NCBI GenBank assembly: GCA_000349905.1 | Contig: KB722772.1 | Location: 166,108-204,461, forward strand | Source of the DNA: Volvariella volvacea V23 | Taxonomy: Eukaryota; Basidiomycota; Agaricomycetes; Agaricales; Pluteaceae | Direction: 5' to 3' | DNA: 38,354 bases | Shown: piece after piece, positions 8,699 through 20,224 of the stretch | Position numbering within the stretch: the stretch's first letter is position 1 | How the letters are laid out: each line of letters starts with the position of its first letter | Position numbers and translations under genes: made by a program | Notes under the pieces: generated by a model | The model's database searches: none | The model's input: the letters and a program-made list of their open reading frames with translations, nothing else | Told to the model about the DNA's origin: nothing

Positions 8699-10346
8699 AT
8701 GTATTCTCCGCAGCTCAAAGCACGAATCGCGATTGTGGATGCAGATATAGCCGAGTTAGAGGCTCGGATTGTCCAGTTATGACACCAAAGAAATTCTCTG
8801 ATGCCCATTTCAATGCTCCCTCCTAGACTCATTATCGATATCGATGTTCTCAAACTCATCCTTGACGAGACCATAATCGCTATCAAGAAGGTCTCCTCTG
8901 AACATTAGTACACCGATTTCGCACCTCTGCTTAGCAGTTGGATTGGGTATACCCAGATCTATGCAAATTGGAGGAATATAGCGCTAGGTTGCCCCGACTT
9001 ATGGTCCTTCATCTGCACGACCAACACGGATAAGTTTGACACGTACATCGAGCGCTCCAAGGGCCTCCTTCTGGACCTTGACATCTAGCCTCGCAAGTAT
9101 AAGCGCATCAAGATCTTCCAACACGCCATGGACTATATGAACAGAGTCCGATCGCTGCGCCTCTGGCAGAGAGCGATTGACTGGGACTATCTTCGGTTTC
9201 GTGGCATACGCGCACCCAACATTCAGGTTCTTCGATTCACAGAGAACCAGGCATCGTTTGTGAATGTCAATCGCATTGACTCGCCGATTCTCATGCCGAA
9301 GGTTCGCCAATTGGAAGTATCAGGTGGCCCGAGCGCGACTTGGCGTCGTCTCCTTCCCTCGCACCTGCCAACTGTCACCGACCTTACCCTCACCGATCTC
9401 GACTCGGAAGATGAGTTAGACATACTGAGGCGTTGCACTTCGGTTCTTAGGCTCTCCGTGCACTGGCAGAGCCGTAGCTTTATTACGATCGATCACCCCC
9501 TCCAAGCTCTCACATTTACGGCTTAACGATGTTACGTGGCCACTATTTAGCCACCTCACCCCCCTTCTATTCACTATGTAGATGTTTTGGTGGCGGTGGT
9601 AGTTCATGCAAGCCAAGTGTTAAGACTGCTTCACCCAACTTGCACAATTCATCAAATCCAAGCCTCTTAACAATCCCACTCGTGATCATGTACAACTTTA
9701 CAACCTCTTTTCCTTCTTTCAAGAGCAAACGGTCAAATTAGATGCACTAAACGCAACGGGAGTTCCTCTTATTACACTGAACATGGGGCTTGTGTTGGAC
9801 GATGTCGCTGCAACGGATACTACCCCCCGCGCGTTCTTTGGGCACCTTCCATCATCCATGCAGTCCGTAAATATGGGAGTTCGTTCGATTGATGCTGAAT
9901 TGACGCACGGTTGGCGTGAAAGCGATTTCCAATGTCTCTTTTTTACCCTCCAGGATGAACCTGATACGACCACCGTTCGTCTTCGAGGTATTGTTGAACT
10001 GCAATGCTTCCTTTCGTACCCGTCTTTTGAGGACCACCCCGAGTTCATGGGGAAACAATCAACGGATATTTGTGCCTGTAATAGATGCCGCGAAATGAGG
10101 GTCCTGTCTTATCCGAAACTGAAGACACTTCTCTTGGGTAATATAGACGAAGGGGGAATCGTCAAGCTTGAGGGTGACAAGGGTTGGGATGTATTTTTAG
10201 ACTGGCTTGAGGAAAGAAGCGAGATGGGGATGAGGCTAGAAACATTGGCGTTCATACGGTGTCGAGTGAAGCTCCTGGATTCGAACATTTACGATAGTAT
10301 ATCGCGAGCGGTTACTAATGTTGTTGCAGAGACATATCGCGCATAA
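8699..10346 (+). pseudogene. F-box/LRR-like family pseudogene
   Basis: This is a nearly full-length copy of the family seen intact at 12474-14120 and 34761-36392. It begins MYSPQLKARIAIVDADIAEL (N-terminal coiled coil), continues through the F-box-like core SLMPISMLPPRLIIDI, then YANWRNIALGCPDLWSF, IMPK-type and LPTVTDLTL segments. It ends with CACNRCREMRVLSYPKL and ISRAV near 10310. In-frame stops in the N-terminal half fall at 8780 (TGA), 8906 (TAG), 9086 (TAG) and 9524 (TAA). A frame change occurs near 9510. The last 187 codons (9783-10346) are open. The next family member starts 110 bp downstream on the same strand, so this is the first unit of a tandem array. A truncated product from an internal ATG cannot be excluded. 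Confidence 0.85.
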
Positions 10347-10454
10347 TGATTCTGGGGTCTATCTTGGGTTCGTTCGAGACGTGCACAGCACTACTGGGAC
10401 ACTGAATTCCAGTATCTTCATGCAGCTCCAGCAAGGCCTATTTGCCATGCGTCA

Positions 10455-12140
10455 ATGACAGTCAGCGCCGGGATTTGCCGATTCGGCGGTCACGCGATTT
10501 TGACCAGCTCATTACGTCTCGTGTTCTCTCGTAAACTCGAAGCTTTATTGGCAGAGGCTGATGCCAAAATAGCGGAGATCGAGGCAAAATTAATCCGCGA
10601 ACGTATCTCGAGACTACCCCAAGAACTCGTCATCGCGATCTTCAAGCTCATCCTTACCGATGCTGTTTTGAATTCGGACACAGATCGTATTTCTGTGTCT
10701 GCTGATTCAGACATCCTTGCTTGCGTTAAGCTTACCCAAGTGGAGGAGCATAGCAGTAGACTATCCGTCTGGTCATTCATCTACACAACCAATGCAGACA
10801 GGTTCACTGCTTACATGGAGCGCTCAGCAGATCATCCGCTCAACATCAGCATCAGAGATAACAGAACACCAGAGAAAGGAAGGGCGATACTTCAACTCGT
10901 AGTGGCCAACATGTACAGAATCCGCTCATTATGCCTTCCCTCATCCGATTGCGATCACATTATGTTCCATGGTATACATGCACCTCTCCTCGAAATTCTT
11001 CGATTTCCGTGGGCATGCCGGCCACTAGGGTGCACGGAACCGGGGAATCTACCGATTGTTATGCCGAAGCTACGTCAACTACACCTTAACGGGCAGTCGC
11101 ACTACGAGGGTGGCTGGCGTTGTCTTCTTCCTCCTCGTCTGCCAGAAATAACTGACCTCACCATGAGAGCTTTCTACCATGACGATGCGATGGACATTCT
11201 TCAGCGTTACCCGGCTGTTCTCAGGCTTCGTGTATCTTCGAGCCCTTCGCGCACCCCAACGGATGTTCGTACAGTTACGTTGCCGCATCTTCTGCGCTTG
11301 TGGTTGGACGATATATTTTGGTCGCCGTTCTTTTGCCTTGCTCTACCTTCGATCCAACGTGTGGATATCAATATTCGGTATCACTCCATCAACGCTCGCA
11401 ACTTCCACTATTTGGAGAGGGTAATTCGTTCGGAACCTCTGAAAAACCTCATCCGCGGTCGCCTTCAATCTCACCATATTTCCGTTGTATGCCGTTTTGG
11501 GCATGCAATTGCGGTTCAACTCCGGGATTCAATCAGCAATACCCTAGTCTCGTTGAATTTAGAGTACCACGCCAGGGAGGCAAATACTAATTGGATTGAA
11601 CCCAATCTACCAGAAGTTCTAAAAAATTGTCTTCAATTCGCGCGATCATCCGGGTTCGGGATTCACTCAATTGATATTGAAGATACTCATACCTGGCATG
11701 AAAGGAATCCTCGATTCGTCCTATGGTCCCTTCGAGACTGCTCTGACATAAACACTATTAGTCTTCGAGGAGTCTCTGGGCTCGCTCACTTCCTTGCACA
11801 TCCTGGTTTTAACAATCACAAGAATCCCTGGGACGTATATGAGGCATACACCTGCAGTTGTAGTGAATGTCGAGAAATCCATTTCACTTCCTATTGCGGA
11901 CTGAAGATGTTTGTTTTTGAGGATAGAAACGAAGGCCAATTACCCAAACATGACCCACCACCGGAGGAGATTTGGCGGATGCTCGTGGAATGGCTTGACG
12001 ACAGGGTAGCGAGGGGATTGAGATTAAAGACGATGGTGTTTGTAGGTGACCCGGTTAGATACTTGGATCCTAGGGTGCTTGGCGGGATATCGCGAGCAGT
12101 AGTTAATGTTGTTGTGAGAAGTAATCCGGGATGGGGCTAA
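10455..12140 (+). CDS. F-box/LRR-like protein, divergent start
   Basis: A predicted substrate-recognition subunit of an SCF-type ubiquitin ligase, inferred from the F-box-like core; the rest resembles the irregular leucine-rich repeats of the Agaricomycete family. 561 codons from the ATG at 10455. Layout: heptad region 27-50, F-box core RLPQELVIAIFKLIL (53-67), LRR-like body about 140-400, Cys motif CSCSEC (467-472), terminal ISRAVVNVVV (~536-545). Two oddities stand out. The residue aligned with the family's initiator Met is Val (GTG, 10521-10523), so the first 22 residues are probably recruited from former 5' sequence or the true start is lost. Residues 96-105 do not match the family, while the +1 frame of the same DNA reads WRSIAVDYPS as in relatives, pointing to two compensating indels. 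It may be a functional divergent allele or an early pseudogene. Confidence 0.7.
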   Translation: MTVSAGICRFGGHAILTSSLRLVFSRKLEALLAEADAKIAEIEAKLIRERISRLPQELVIAIFKLILTDAVLNSDTDRISVSADSDILACVKLTQVEEHSSRLSVWSFIYTTNADRFTAYMERSADHPLNISIRDNRTPEKGRAILQLVVANMYRIRSLCLPSSDCDHIMFHGIHAPLLEILRFPWACRPLGCTEPGNLPIVMPKLRQLHLNGQSHYEGGWRCLLPPRLPEITDLTMRAFYHDDAMDILQRYPAVLRLRVSSSPSRTPTDVRTVTLPHLLRLWLDDIFWSPFFCLALPSIQRVDINIRYHSINARNFHYLERVIRSEPLKNLIRGRLQSHHISVVCRFGHAIAVQLRDSISNTLVSLNLEYHAREANTNWIEPNLPEVLKNCLQFARSSGFGIHSIDIEDTHTWHERNPRFVLWSLRDCSDINTISLRGVSGLAHFLAHPGFNNHKNPWDVYEAYTCSCSECREIHFTSYCGLKMFVFEDRNEGQLPKHDPPPEEIWRMLVEWLDDRVARGLRLKTMVFVGDPVRYLDPRVLGGISRAVVNVVVRSNPGWG

Positions 12141-12473
12141 TAACCGCGAAAATGTAGTGTTTGTCCAGTTTAAATTAGATAGACCTTGTAACCTTAGATG
12201 GCTTATGGCGTTCATCGGATTCGCCATCGATGCAAAATGAGGGTTATAAAGTACCTATACAAAAACCCTTTCTCACTGTTTCTGAGATCATTACAGCGCG
12301 ATATGCAAATTGCGAGCATGCTGCCTGACCATTTCTTCATTTGCAACATTAGTATACAGAAAACTTGTAAGTTTGCAAGGAAGGAGGTTGCGTGGGAATG
12401 GTCACTACAGCTTTCCGAGACACTGTTCATCACTTTCCTCTCTCTTCATCATTTACTCATCACATCGATCCAA

Positions 12474-14120
12474 ATGGCAATGTCTCCTCACGTCAAAGCT
12501 CAAATCGCAGAGTTGGATACAGAGATCGCTGTGGTGCAGACACGGTTGGTTGTATTGCAGCGACGTAGGAATTCCTTGCTACCGATTTCTACCCTCCCGC
12601 GTGAAATTGTTATCGACATCCTCAAACTCGTTGTCCAAGGAGCTGTTCATCAAGCAGAACGACGCAGTGACGATACTCAACCTGTCCGTGGACCACAAGA
12701 GCTCCGCGCTCTTGAATGGATCTGGGTTACTCAATGCTACGCTCAGTGGAGGGACATAGCCATAGGTTGTCCAGAGTTATGGACCCACATCTGGGCGGTC
12801 AACCTTGGAATATTTAGGATTTTTGTCGAACGTTCAAAGGGTCGGCTTATCAGCATCGATACCTTTCCTGGTCGAGTGCGAGAAATCGAGTATGATGGAG
12901 TACATAAACTCCTAGCGGAAATCATGCCTCAAGTTCGTACATTGAATCTCTGTTTGGGCCCGAGCAACAGGATTGGATTGTGGTTGAGTAACTTGTTCGC
13001 TCCAGAGCTGAAGGTTCTACGGCTTTATTCCATAGACACGAGTTCTCGTTCCTGGATGAGTGTCGGGACTGTCAAGCCCACGATCATGCCCAAACTTCGT
13101 CAGCTGCATGTGGGACACTGCATCGAAAGCGATTGGGATCCTCTCCTTCCACGACACTTGCCAACTGTCACCAGCGTCGCCGTCACGAACCTGGCCGATA
13201 CCTGCATGTTCAGCCTGCTTGGGCGTTTGCACTTACCAGCACTTCAAGACTTATCAATAGGATGGGACATGCAAGAACATCACTGGAACACCACAAGGCA
13301 ACGCTCGCCATTGGTGTTCCCTAATCTTCGAACTCTGCGGTTACAGAATGCATTTCTGTCCCAGGTCGACTTCCTTCATTTTCCTTCCATTCAGCAGGTC
13401 GTTATCAAGGGAATCTTCCTGCCTGAGACCGATTCTCTTGGTCGTGATCCATGGGACGAGCGCCAGTCGTTTGATCAGTTGTTAAAACCACTTCATAATT
13501 CAACCTTCTTAAACGACAAACCATATCAAGTTTTCCTCACCATAACCCATTGGCTGTTCATGAATGTCAGGGACAATGAGGGGAGGGACATTTTAGTGCT
13601 GGAGACCTTTCCGCCTGGTTGGCTGTACGCCTCCCATCTTGTCGGGCTGGTAGAGAGTATAGGCGCAAAGTTTTGCTGCATTTATATTCAGTGTCTAGAC
13701 ACCGGTGAAGATAGGCCGTCCATCCCAACATCGCTAGTATACTACCTCAAAGATGATCCAAACGTCACCAGTATCCGAATTCACGCGCGTGCACTTTGGG
13801 ACCTCCTCTCACTTCTCACCGTCATGCACGAGGACTTCATCTGCTTTTGCAATTGCAGTGAATGCCAAGCGCTACGTGGTGAATCCTATCCAGGCCTAAA
13901 AACGCTCATATTTGACATTCAAGACTATGATATCCGCACTGAGAAATTCCCGGATCTTCTCATAAATTTCCTTGAGGAGCGTAAAAGGCGAGGCTTGTTT
14001 TTGCAGACATTGAGGCTGGTGCGTAGCGATGAGACAATAATACCAGGGGAGGCTTTACACAAGCTTTCGCGTGCGGTGCCTAATTTCGTTGTAGAGGTTT
14101 CTGGGACTCCAATTCTGTAA
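12474..14120 (+). CDS. F-box/LRR-like protein
   Basis: Single-exon member of the local family, 548 aa. The frame stays open upstream to 12198, but ATG at 12474 (or 12480, MSPHVKAQIAEL) aligns with the family start, so I chose it. N-terminal heptads EIAVVQTRLVVLQRRR lead into the F-box core LPISTLPREIVIDILKLV (~40-57). The conserved TQCYAQWRDIAIGCPELW follows (~90-107), then an irregular LRR-like body with IMPKLRQLHVG and LPTVTSVAVTNL, the Cys motif CNCSEC (459-464) followed by SYPGLKTLIF, and the C-terminal LSRAVPNFVVEV. Likely role: adaptor binding Skp1 through the F-box and presenting substrates to the ubiquitin machinery. The substrate is unknown. It follows 10455-12140 by about 330 bp in the same direction. 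Confidence 0.82.
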   Translation: MAMSPHVKAQIAELDTEIAVVQTRLVVLQRRRNSLLPISTLPREIVIDILKLVVQGAVHQAERRSDDTQPVRGPQELRALEWIWVTQCYAQWRDIAIGCPELWTHIWAVNLGIFRIFVERSKGRLISIDTFPGRVREIEYDGVHKLLAEIMPQVRTLNLCLGPSNRIGLWLSNLFAPELKVLRLYSIDTSSRSWMSVGTVKPTIMPKLRQLHVGHCIESDWDPLLPRHLPTVTSVAVTNLADTCMFSLLGRLHLPALQDLSIGWDMQEHHWNTTRQRSPLVFPNLRTLRLQNAFLSQVDFLHFPSIQQVVIKGIFLPETDSLGRDPWDERQSFDQLLKPLHNSTFLNDKPYQVFLTITHWLFMNVRDNEGRDILVLETFPPGWLYASHLVGLVESIGAKFCCIYIQCLDTGEDRPSIPTSLVYYLKDDPNVTSIRIHARALWDLLSLLTVMHEDFICFCNCSECQALRGESYPGLKTLIFDIQDYDIRTEKFPDLLINFLEERKRRGLFLQTLRLVRSDETIIPGEALHKLSRAVPNFVVEVSGTPIL

Positions 14121-14922
14121 CTTTGAGTATAACACACAGTTCGATTCATGTCAGTGACGGAGTAGATTTGACCTTTTATTTGTGCTATCACGTTGTGTAC
14201 CTGCACGAAATGCAGCGAATGACATCTGGCACTATCCCGCATAAGCTTAAGGGTGCATTGCTCGCGCGATGCAAACTGGATGAACTTAGTAGCGATAACA
14301 AATAGCGCCTGTGCATTCCGGCTTCTCAAATCAAAATATTCCAGTGGCGTCGAGTTTCTATGTCTTCACTTATGATAAATTCAAACATATGAAACTGGGT
14401 GACCCCAGTTGACGCCAGGGGAAAATATCGTCGTGATACCCTTTTATATTCGTGTATTTCGTGTATTCCATCATTACAACGCCTCGTAGCAATTTACAGA
14501 CAAGTAATTAGCCCTCTACCTAACTGCCACCTCATTTGCAGCATCAACTGACAGATATGTGGAAGAGTCACGAAGTTGCGGGTGCATAAGAATATACGCA
14601 TGAGACTTATATATACGATAGTGAACACTATCTATACCGACGATGGAATAAAGCCAGGAGTACCAACCGAGACAGAAGAGAGCAGAAGAATTGCAACTTT
14701 TAATCGAAAGTCCATTAACCCAAGAAATATAGCAAATTGAGAAAGAGGGAAATGAAAGAGGGAAATGAAATGAATAGATGAGCACGAGAAGAAGGCACTA
14801 GCGTGTTTTATATAGCACCGAGCAGAAGGCCGTCGTAAACGAGTGGTATATCATTCCGGAACACATGCACAGCACCTTACCATTATCTTCGGTTTTGAAA
14901 TATTTCATTTGACGCGTTGTTA
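14121..14922. other. intergenic between convergent genes
   Basis: This should contain the 3' ends of the F-box gene (+) and wc-1 (-). Short inverted repeats are visible: CTGGG TGAC CCCAG at 14396-14409, flanked by TGGCGTC (14345-14351) and GACGCCA (14411-14417), and GATAGTG AA CACTATC at 14617-14632. No gene is recognised. Confidence 0.5.
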
Positions 14923-17900
14923 TCACTTGTCTATGGCACTCCAGGACCTCTTCAACCCCGATCCGATCATCCTCGCTGCAGCAGGTGCAGGCACAGGCAC
15001 AGACACGGGTACAGGAGAGCCAGACATTGGCATGGATGCACCTTGCATTTGGGTTGATCGAGCAACAGGGACCGGCGATGCAGTACCTGGGCTTGAACTT
15101 CCCATCGATCCGTATGGAGAGGATAGCGTTGAGGAAAGCATCATGCTGGTAGAGGGAGACGCTTGACTTGGAACAATAGGAGGGCGAACGAGGGCTATAG
15201 TCAGGACGTCCGTCGGGTGGGGGCACAGGCACAATGCGAACAGTCATCGTTGAAAGATGAGAGTGACACAGATCGGCATATAAAGAACAACAAAAGGACA
15301 ATATCCGTAAGCATCATAATCCTCCTCGATCCAGCCAAGGCGTTACCGAAGAGCGATATACATGCATAATGAAACAAGGAAGGGAAATGTCTACGCACCC
15401 ATTGAGTTCAGACCTCCGCTCTCATCCAACCCCAACCCCATGTCCACAACAGGACGCCCACCACTGGTCGCCTGCGCCTGTACTTGTGCCTGCGATGGTA
15501 CTGTAATGCCACTTAATCCCATCCCGACTGGATTCATGCTCATACCCTGCGCTTGTGGCGCTGCCACTCCTGCGCTAAAACCTAATCCAATGTTACCTAA
15601 CCCATGGCCACCTCTGAGCTGTTGTAGAGGAACTTGTATTTGCACAGGCAATGCTGCGGGGTGTGGTTGGAGAAGCGCCGCAGCGGCAGCGGCGGCTGCC
15701 GGGCTCACGGTCACTGGAGCCGGTATTGATACAGCAGCTTTAGCAGGTTGAGGTTGCGGTTGGGCTATTGATGCGAGCACCTGCCGTCCTTGGGACTGAT
15801 TCATTGTGTTGTGCATTAGCGATGGAGTGTGAAACGCAGAAACCGAGACGGATCGACTGCGTCCATCACTGCCACTATTTGGAGTCATCGAGGCTGAGGT
15901 CGAGGACGACAAAGGCCTCATGGCTGGGTACCCCGAAAGGGCTGGCTGTAGCGAATAAAGCTGTGGGGGCGTTGCCATAGATGTCGCAGGTGAGGAAGAT
16001 GCCGGTGACGACGGTGCAATCGCGCCAGTCAGTCGCTGCATCTGGGCCTGAAGCTCTAATTGTGTTTGACTGGGGTACTGATACTCTACCCTTTGTTCGT
16101 ACTGCGTAGGCGCCTCCTGTTGTGGCGGCTGCACCTGTATCTGGGGCTGAGTTGAATATAACGCGCTCGTCTGCGAACCCGAATATAGAGCCGAGATCTG
16201 TCGTTGGATCTAATTCTGATCACATGCCGGATTGAAATTATGGTACTCACGTCTTCAGACGAAACAATGGACTCGAGCCCGCTTGCAGTGTCTTTGTTCG
16301 CGTCGTTGATCACTCCTTCGGGCGTAGGCACAGCATGTGCCGGCTGTACAGTTGCTGATGTAGGGCCTGCGACAGACTGGGCCTGCGTCGTCGACGTGCC
16401 TCCATTGCCCTCCACACCCAAACTCGAATTCACATTCGCCGCCGGGGTACCACTCACGGCCTTGATCTCAGCCTCGAGCGCATTAACCTCCTCCAGCAAG
16501 CGCTGGTTCGCAAATCTCAACTGCTGCAGTTCGTACTGCCAGCTTGACCCTCTTCCAACCTCCAGCTCCTCAAACACGTTCGAATTGAGGTTATGAACCA
16601 GCCCACTTGAGCTGATAGTCTCCGTCGTAGATGCAGGCCCCAACGCCGAGGCGAGCGAAGCAGATGTGGACGGCCTTGATTCATCACCCGCCGATTGAGG
16701 GGAGACGGGGACGTGCAGCCCCGTCGTACCACCCGTCGTATTTGTACCCCTTCCATCAGCTTCGGCGGCCAGTGATGCCACCGATGACGCAAACAATGAT
16801 GTCCCCTCATGCGAGGTCGACAGGGATCGCACCGCGCCCGTTCTCGCGCCCATCTCCGTCACCGCACCTATACAAAAAAGGGAGGAGGGGAGGGCAAGAT
16901 AAATATAAATTCGTGTACAGTTTAGGAAAATAGTTCTCTTCACGAGGACGGGCCAAGAGAGCGGGAAAAGATCGAGGGTGTGCTAACCTGATGGCAATGA
17001 CGCTGAGGGTGAGATCAGCTTTACTTGATAAACAATTGGGGGTGATATAACACCGGGCCCCAAGGTGCTACCGTTAGCAGCAGCACTGGCGCCGGCATTC
17101 GAATTTTGTTCTTGTTGTCCTCCCGTTTGTGTGGAGGAAGAGAGTAGGGAGGAGGACGGAGTCGTATCTGTACCTAAACCCAAACCAAAACCACCATTAG
17201 CTATACTGCTATAGACTTCCCCCCGACCGAATCCACCAGTATTACCATTATTGCCACCAACACTGTGTCCATTATCGGATTCGTTAGCAGTAGCATTACC
17301 AATTCCCTCAACGCCCGATCCCAAACTCGATCCCATCGAACCCCAACCAAGACCTAAGAGCGAACCCGACGTCGCAGAATTCAAACCCAACATGTTTGCG
17401 CCCACACCTGCACCTAGTATGCCCATATCGCCCTGCTGTACCTGTAGCTTTAGCTCCCCATTCGTGGGACAAGTCCTATACAAAACAAGCTCGACCGGCA
17501 CCCCCGATCCGTCCCTCTTCTTCATGACCACCCGTCTCTTTGCGGGTGAGACGAAATTCAGCGGTGTGGACTCTGACTCCTGCACACGCGCTGCTGTATC
17601 CTGAGACCTGCTGAGAAGCTCCAGATCCCTCAAGACCTCTTCGGAAAAATCTGCAACGGATAATAATCAGAACAACCATACACCGGAATGCATTTCCTCA
17701 CCTTTCTCGGCTACATTCTCGCCCCCCGTGGTAGCATTGCTCTCGCTCGAATCGCCCTCCGCATCGGACCCAACAACCATCTCCCCAACCGCCCTCCCAA
17801 CGACCTCTGAAACCTGCCATCCAAGCACATCTCTCACTCCACTCCCAACGACCAAGAATGTTCCCTTGGAGCTCAACATCCCCCAAAACTCCTGCTCGAC

Positions 17901-20224
17901 AAGTGTGGTTGTTGCGGCCTCTGCCGCAGCCTCTCCCGCTATGCTAGCACTACCACCCCCACCCCCACCGCCGCCACCGCCGTCGTCAATATGATCCGTG
18001 TCCATCACTTCCTCCACCTCCCTCTCCTTCCCCTTCCCTTTTGCCCTCACCTTCTCCGCCTCAGCTGCCGACCCAGACGCCGGCACCGGCACTCTCACGC
18101 CCCCAGCCAGCCCAACCTCCCTCCACTCCAGCCTCGGCATCATCTTCGCCCTCCCGCTGAGCACGATCGCCTTCCTGCCCTTGCCGGGCTCGACGTGCAG
18201 GCGGCCCCGCGACTCGACCCAGACGTACACCCCCGACTTGACCCGGGCGCGGAAGATGAGGTCCACCGTGCGCGGCTGGGTGGACGTGAACGGCTGCGGG
18301 AGCGGGAGCGTGTTGTTGCCCGCCGCCGTCAACGAGGTGGCCGTCGCAGGCGCCGCCAGAGGCGCAGTGGTGGTAGTCGTCGGCCCAACCGCCGCCAAAG
18401 ACGACGAGGAGGACGAGGACGGCACCATAGGCGCGGTGGACAGCGCAGCGGCCTCCATCCCCGCCATCTCCTGCTGCTGGTGTTGCTGCTGCATGAGCCC
18501 GATCGCGGACGGGCCCGTCGCGCTGCTCTCCTTGAGCTCGCGCATGACGGGCACCACGTCCTCCGGATGCGTAAAGTCCGCGATCGACTTGCCCACGAGC
18601 TCCTCCGGCTCGTACCCGAGCACACGGCGGACCGAGGGCGCGACGTACAGGAAGGAGCCCTTGAGGGAGACGACGTGGATAAAGTCCGGGAGCGCCTCGA
18701 GGAGGGTGAGGTTTAGGAGGTGGTTTTGCGATTGGTGTTGTGTGTTGGAGAGGGAGACGTCGCGGTCTTGGGACGAGGTGGAGGCGGAGGTGGAGGGGAC
18801 GGAAGTGAATGCAGCACCTGTGGAGGATGCTACCGCTGTAGATGCGGATACATTCGTCGAGTTAATAATCGAGTTAGAGGGCACTGAATTTGCAGCAACT
18901 ACAGTAGATGTAGATATCGGAATACTCTTCAAAAAATTCGGATTCGCCAGGATCTTTTTGAGATCCTGGGACATGATCGTGGATGGTATCGTGTGCTGAG
19001 GGTTTCTGTTCCTCCCCGCGTTCAAGCTAGATGCCTGTGTCATTGTCGTGGACCCAATGGCGGCTTGCGGCCCATAAGTCCCCCCGTAGAGCTTTTGCGC
19101 TATCTGCCCAGGCTGAGATCCTAGATCTACTTGGAATCCAATGTGATAGATAACTTCCTTATCGTCCCCAGGCACCGGAATAACAGTGACTCGGTTCAAA
19201 AAGGCCGTCCCGTCCTTCCTGTAGTTCATTAGCGAGACCTGGCACTCCTTGTCTGCACTCAGACATTTCCTCATGTACTCTACATCCTTGTGCGATGTGT
19301 ACTTTCGCAGCTCACCCTTCTTGATCGGACGGTCATACGGGGCCTGGAGGAACCGGCAGTTCCGGCCAATAGTCTCATGCTCTGCGTACCCCGTGAGCGT
19401 ACAAAACGTGGGGGAGCAGTAGACGATCGGATGGTCGTAGCGCCTGGTGTCGACCAGGACGAACGAGCACGAGAGATCGACGGGACCCAAGTCGACAGTT
19501 GGGTTCAGCCGTGTCGCCACCCGGCTGAAAATCGACAACAGGTCGAAGCCGGATGTGGAATAGATGGGCAGCCCCGATGCGGAAGGTATGGGCAGAGTGT
19601 TGATGGACGACGTAAGGTTGTGGTCCTGGCTCGGGTCACGGGGGCGAGCTAGAGTATGTGCAGCGGGTGATGGGCCAGGCGCTGTCTGGCCAGAAGCTGA
19701 GGGATCTGGATTGCCGGTGTTGGTGTTTGTATTGGTGTCGATAGACACGAGGTCGAGAGGAGAGGGTGGTATCGAGGGAAACACGGCTGGGTTGAGAAAC
19801 ATGCTTATGTCGTGGGGAAACGGGAGATGGGTGAGAGGGGCAGACGAGGCGAGGATGTGGGGGTGTGCACGGTCATGGCGAGTGCTGCTGGGTGGGGCAG
19901 ACGGGGCCTTTGGGGAGTGGGACAGCCTGAAGCAAAGAGGTCAGACGGGTGTCGCTGGCAGGAGGGAAGGACGCACGGGGAGTACCAGGGCTGGGAAAGC
20001 CACGGCTGGTCAAGGTCGTGGGCGTGGTAGGCACCGGCGGGCAGGACCTCGGCACCACCGCCAGGCGCAAGGGTCGGGGCAGCAGAGTAGATGAACTCGG
20101 GAACCTGGAATCTGACGGCGTGGCTGAACGGATGGTCAGGTGGGGCGTGCTCGTCGGCATCGTGGGGCGGGCGTCGCTGGGGATCGGGATCGGAGACGTC
20201 CTGGAAGTATTTGGAGAACGGCAT
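14923..20224 (-). CDS. wc-1: White Collar-1 blue-light photoreceptor
   Basis: Flavin-binding LOV photoreceptor and transcriptional regulator, expected to act in the nucleus with WC-2. Exons: 20224-19977, 19926-17702, 17650-16988, 16867-16251, 16197-15399, 15194-14923; introns 50, 51, 120, 53 and 204 nt; 4824 nt, 1607 aa, phases consistent throughout. The start MPFSKYFQDVSD is upstream of a conserved PHDISMFLNP motif at about 120-129, supporting the first splice. LOV domain ~225-354 with GRNCRFLQAPYD; the flavin-adduct Cys is about residue 273. PAS-B begins ~490 (LPDFIHVVSLKGSFLYVAPS) and is split by a Gln/Ala/Ser/Thr-rich insert of ~75 residues before RTVDLIFRARVKSGVYVWVE. A Gly run (~732-741) precedes PAS-C, which starts WGMLSSKGTFLVVG. 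A basic SPAKRRVVMKKRDG follows. Then come Ser/Gly/Gln-rich tails with one coiled-coil-like stretch, ending LKRSWSAIDK. There is no GATA zinc finger, as in basidiomycete WC-1. It is longer than typical (often 900-1200 aa). The 204-nt last intron is the least certain. Confidence 0.93.

Noticed and set aside
14923..15194. GATA zinc finger expected at the end of a White Collar protein
   Set aside because: No C-x2-C-x(17-18)-C-x2-C pattern occurs. The protein ends LKRSWSAIDK, consistent with basidiomycete WC-1 proteins, which lack the finger.
15391..16134. Separate Gln-rich gene on the minus strand
   Set aside because: It joins in phase to exons on both sides and is exon 5 of wc-1.
17998..18999. 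Long plus-strand open frames opposite wc-1 (333 and 241 codons)
   Set aside because: They are antisense to the conserved PAS-B region, follow its GC-rich composition, and show no independent domain.
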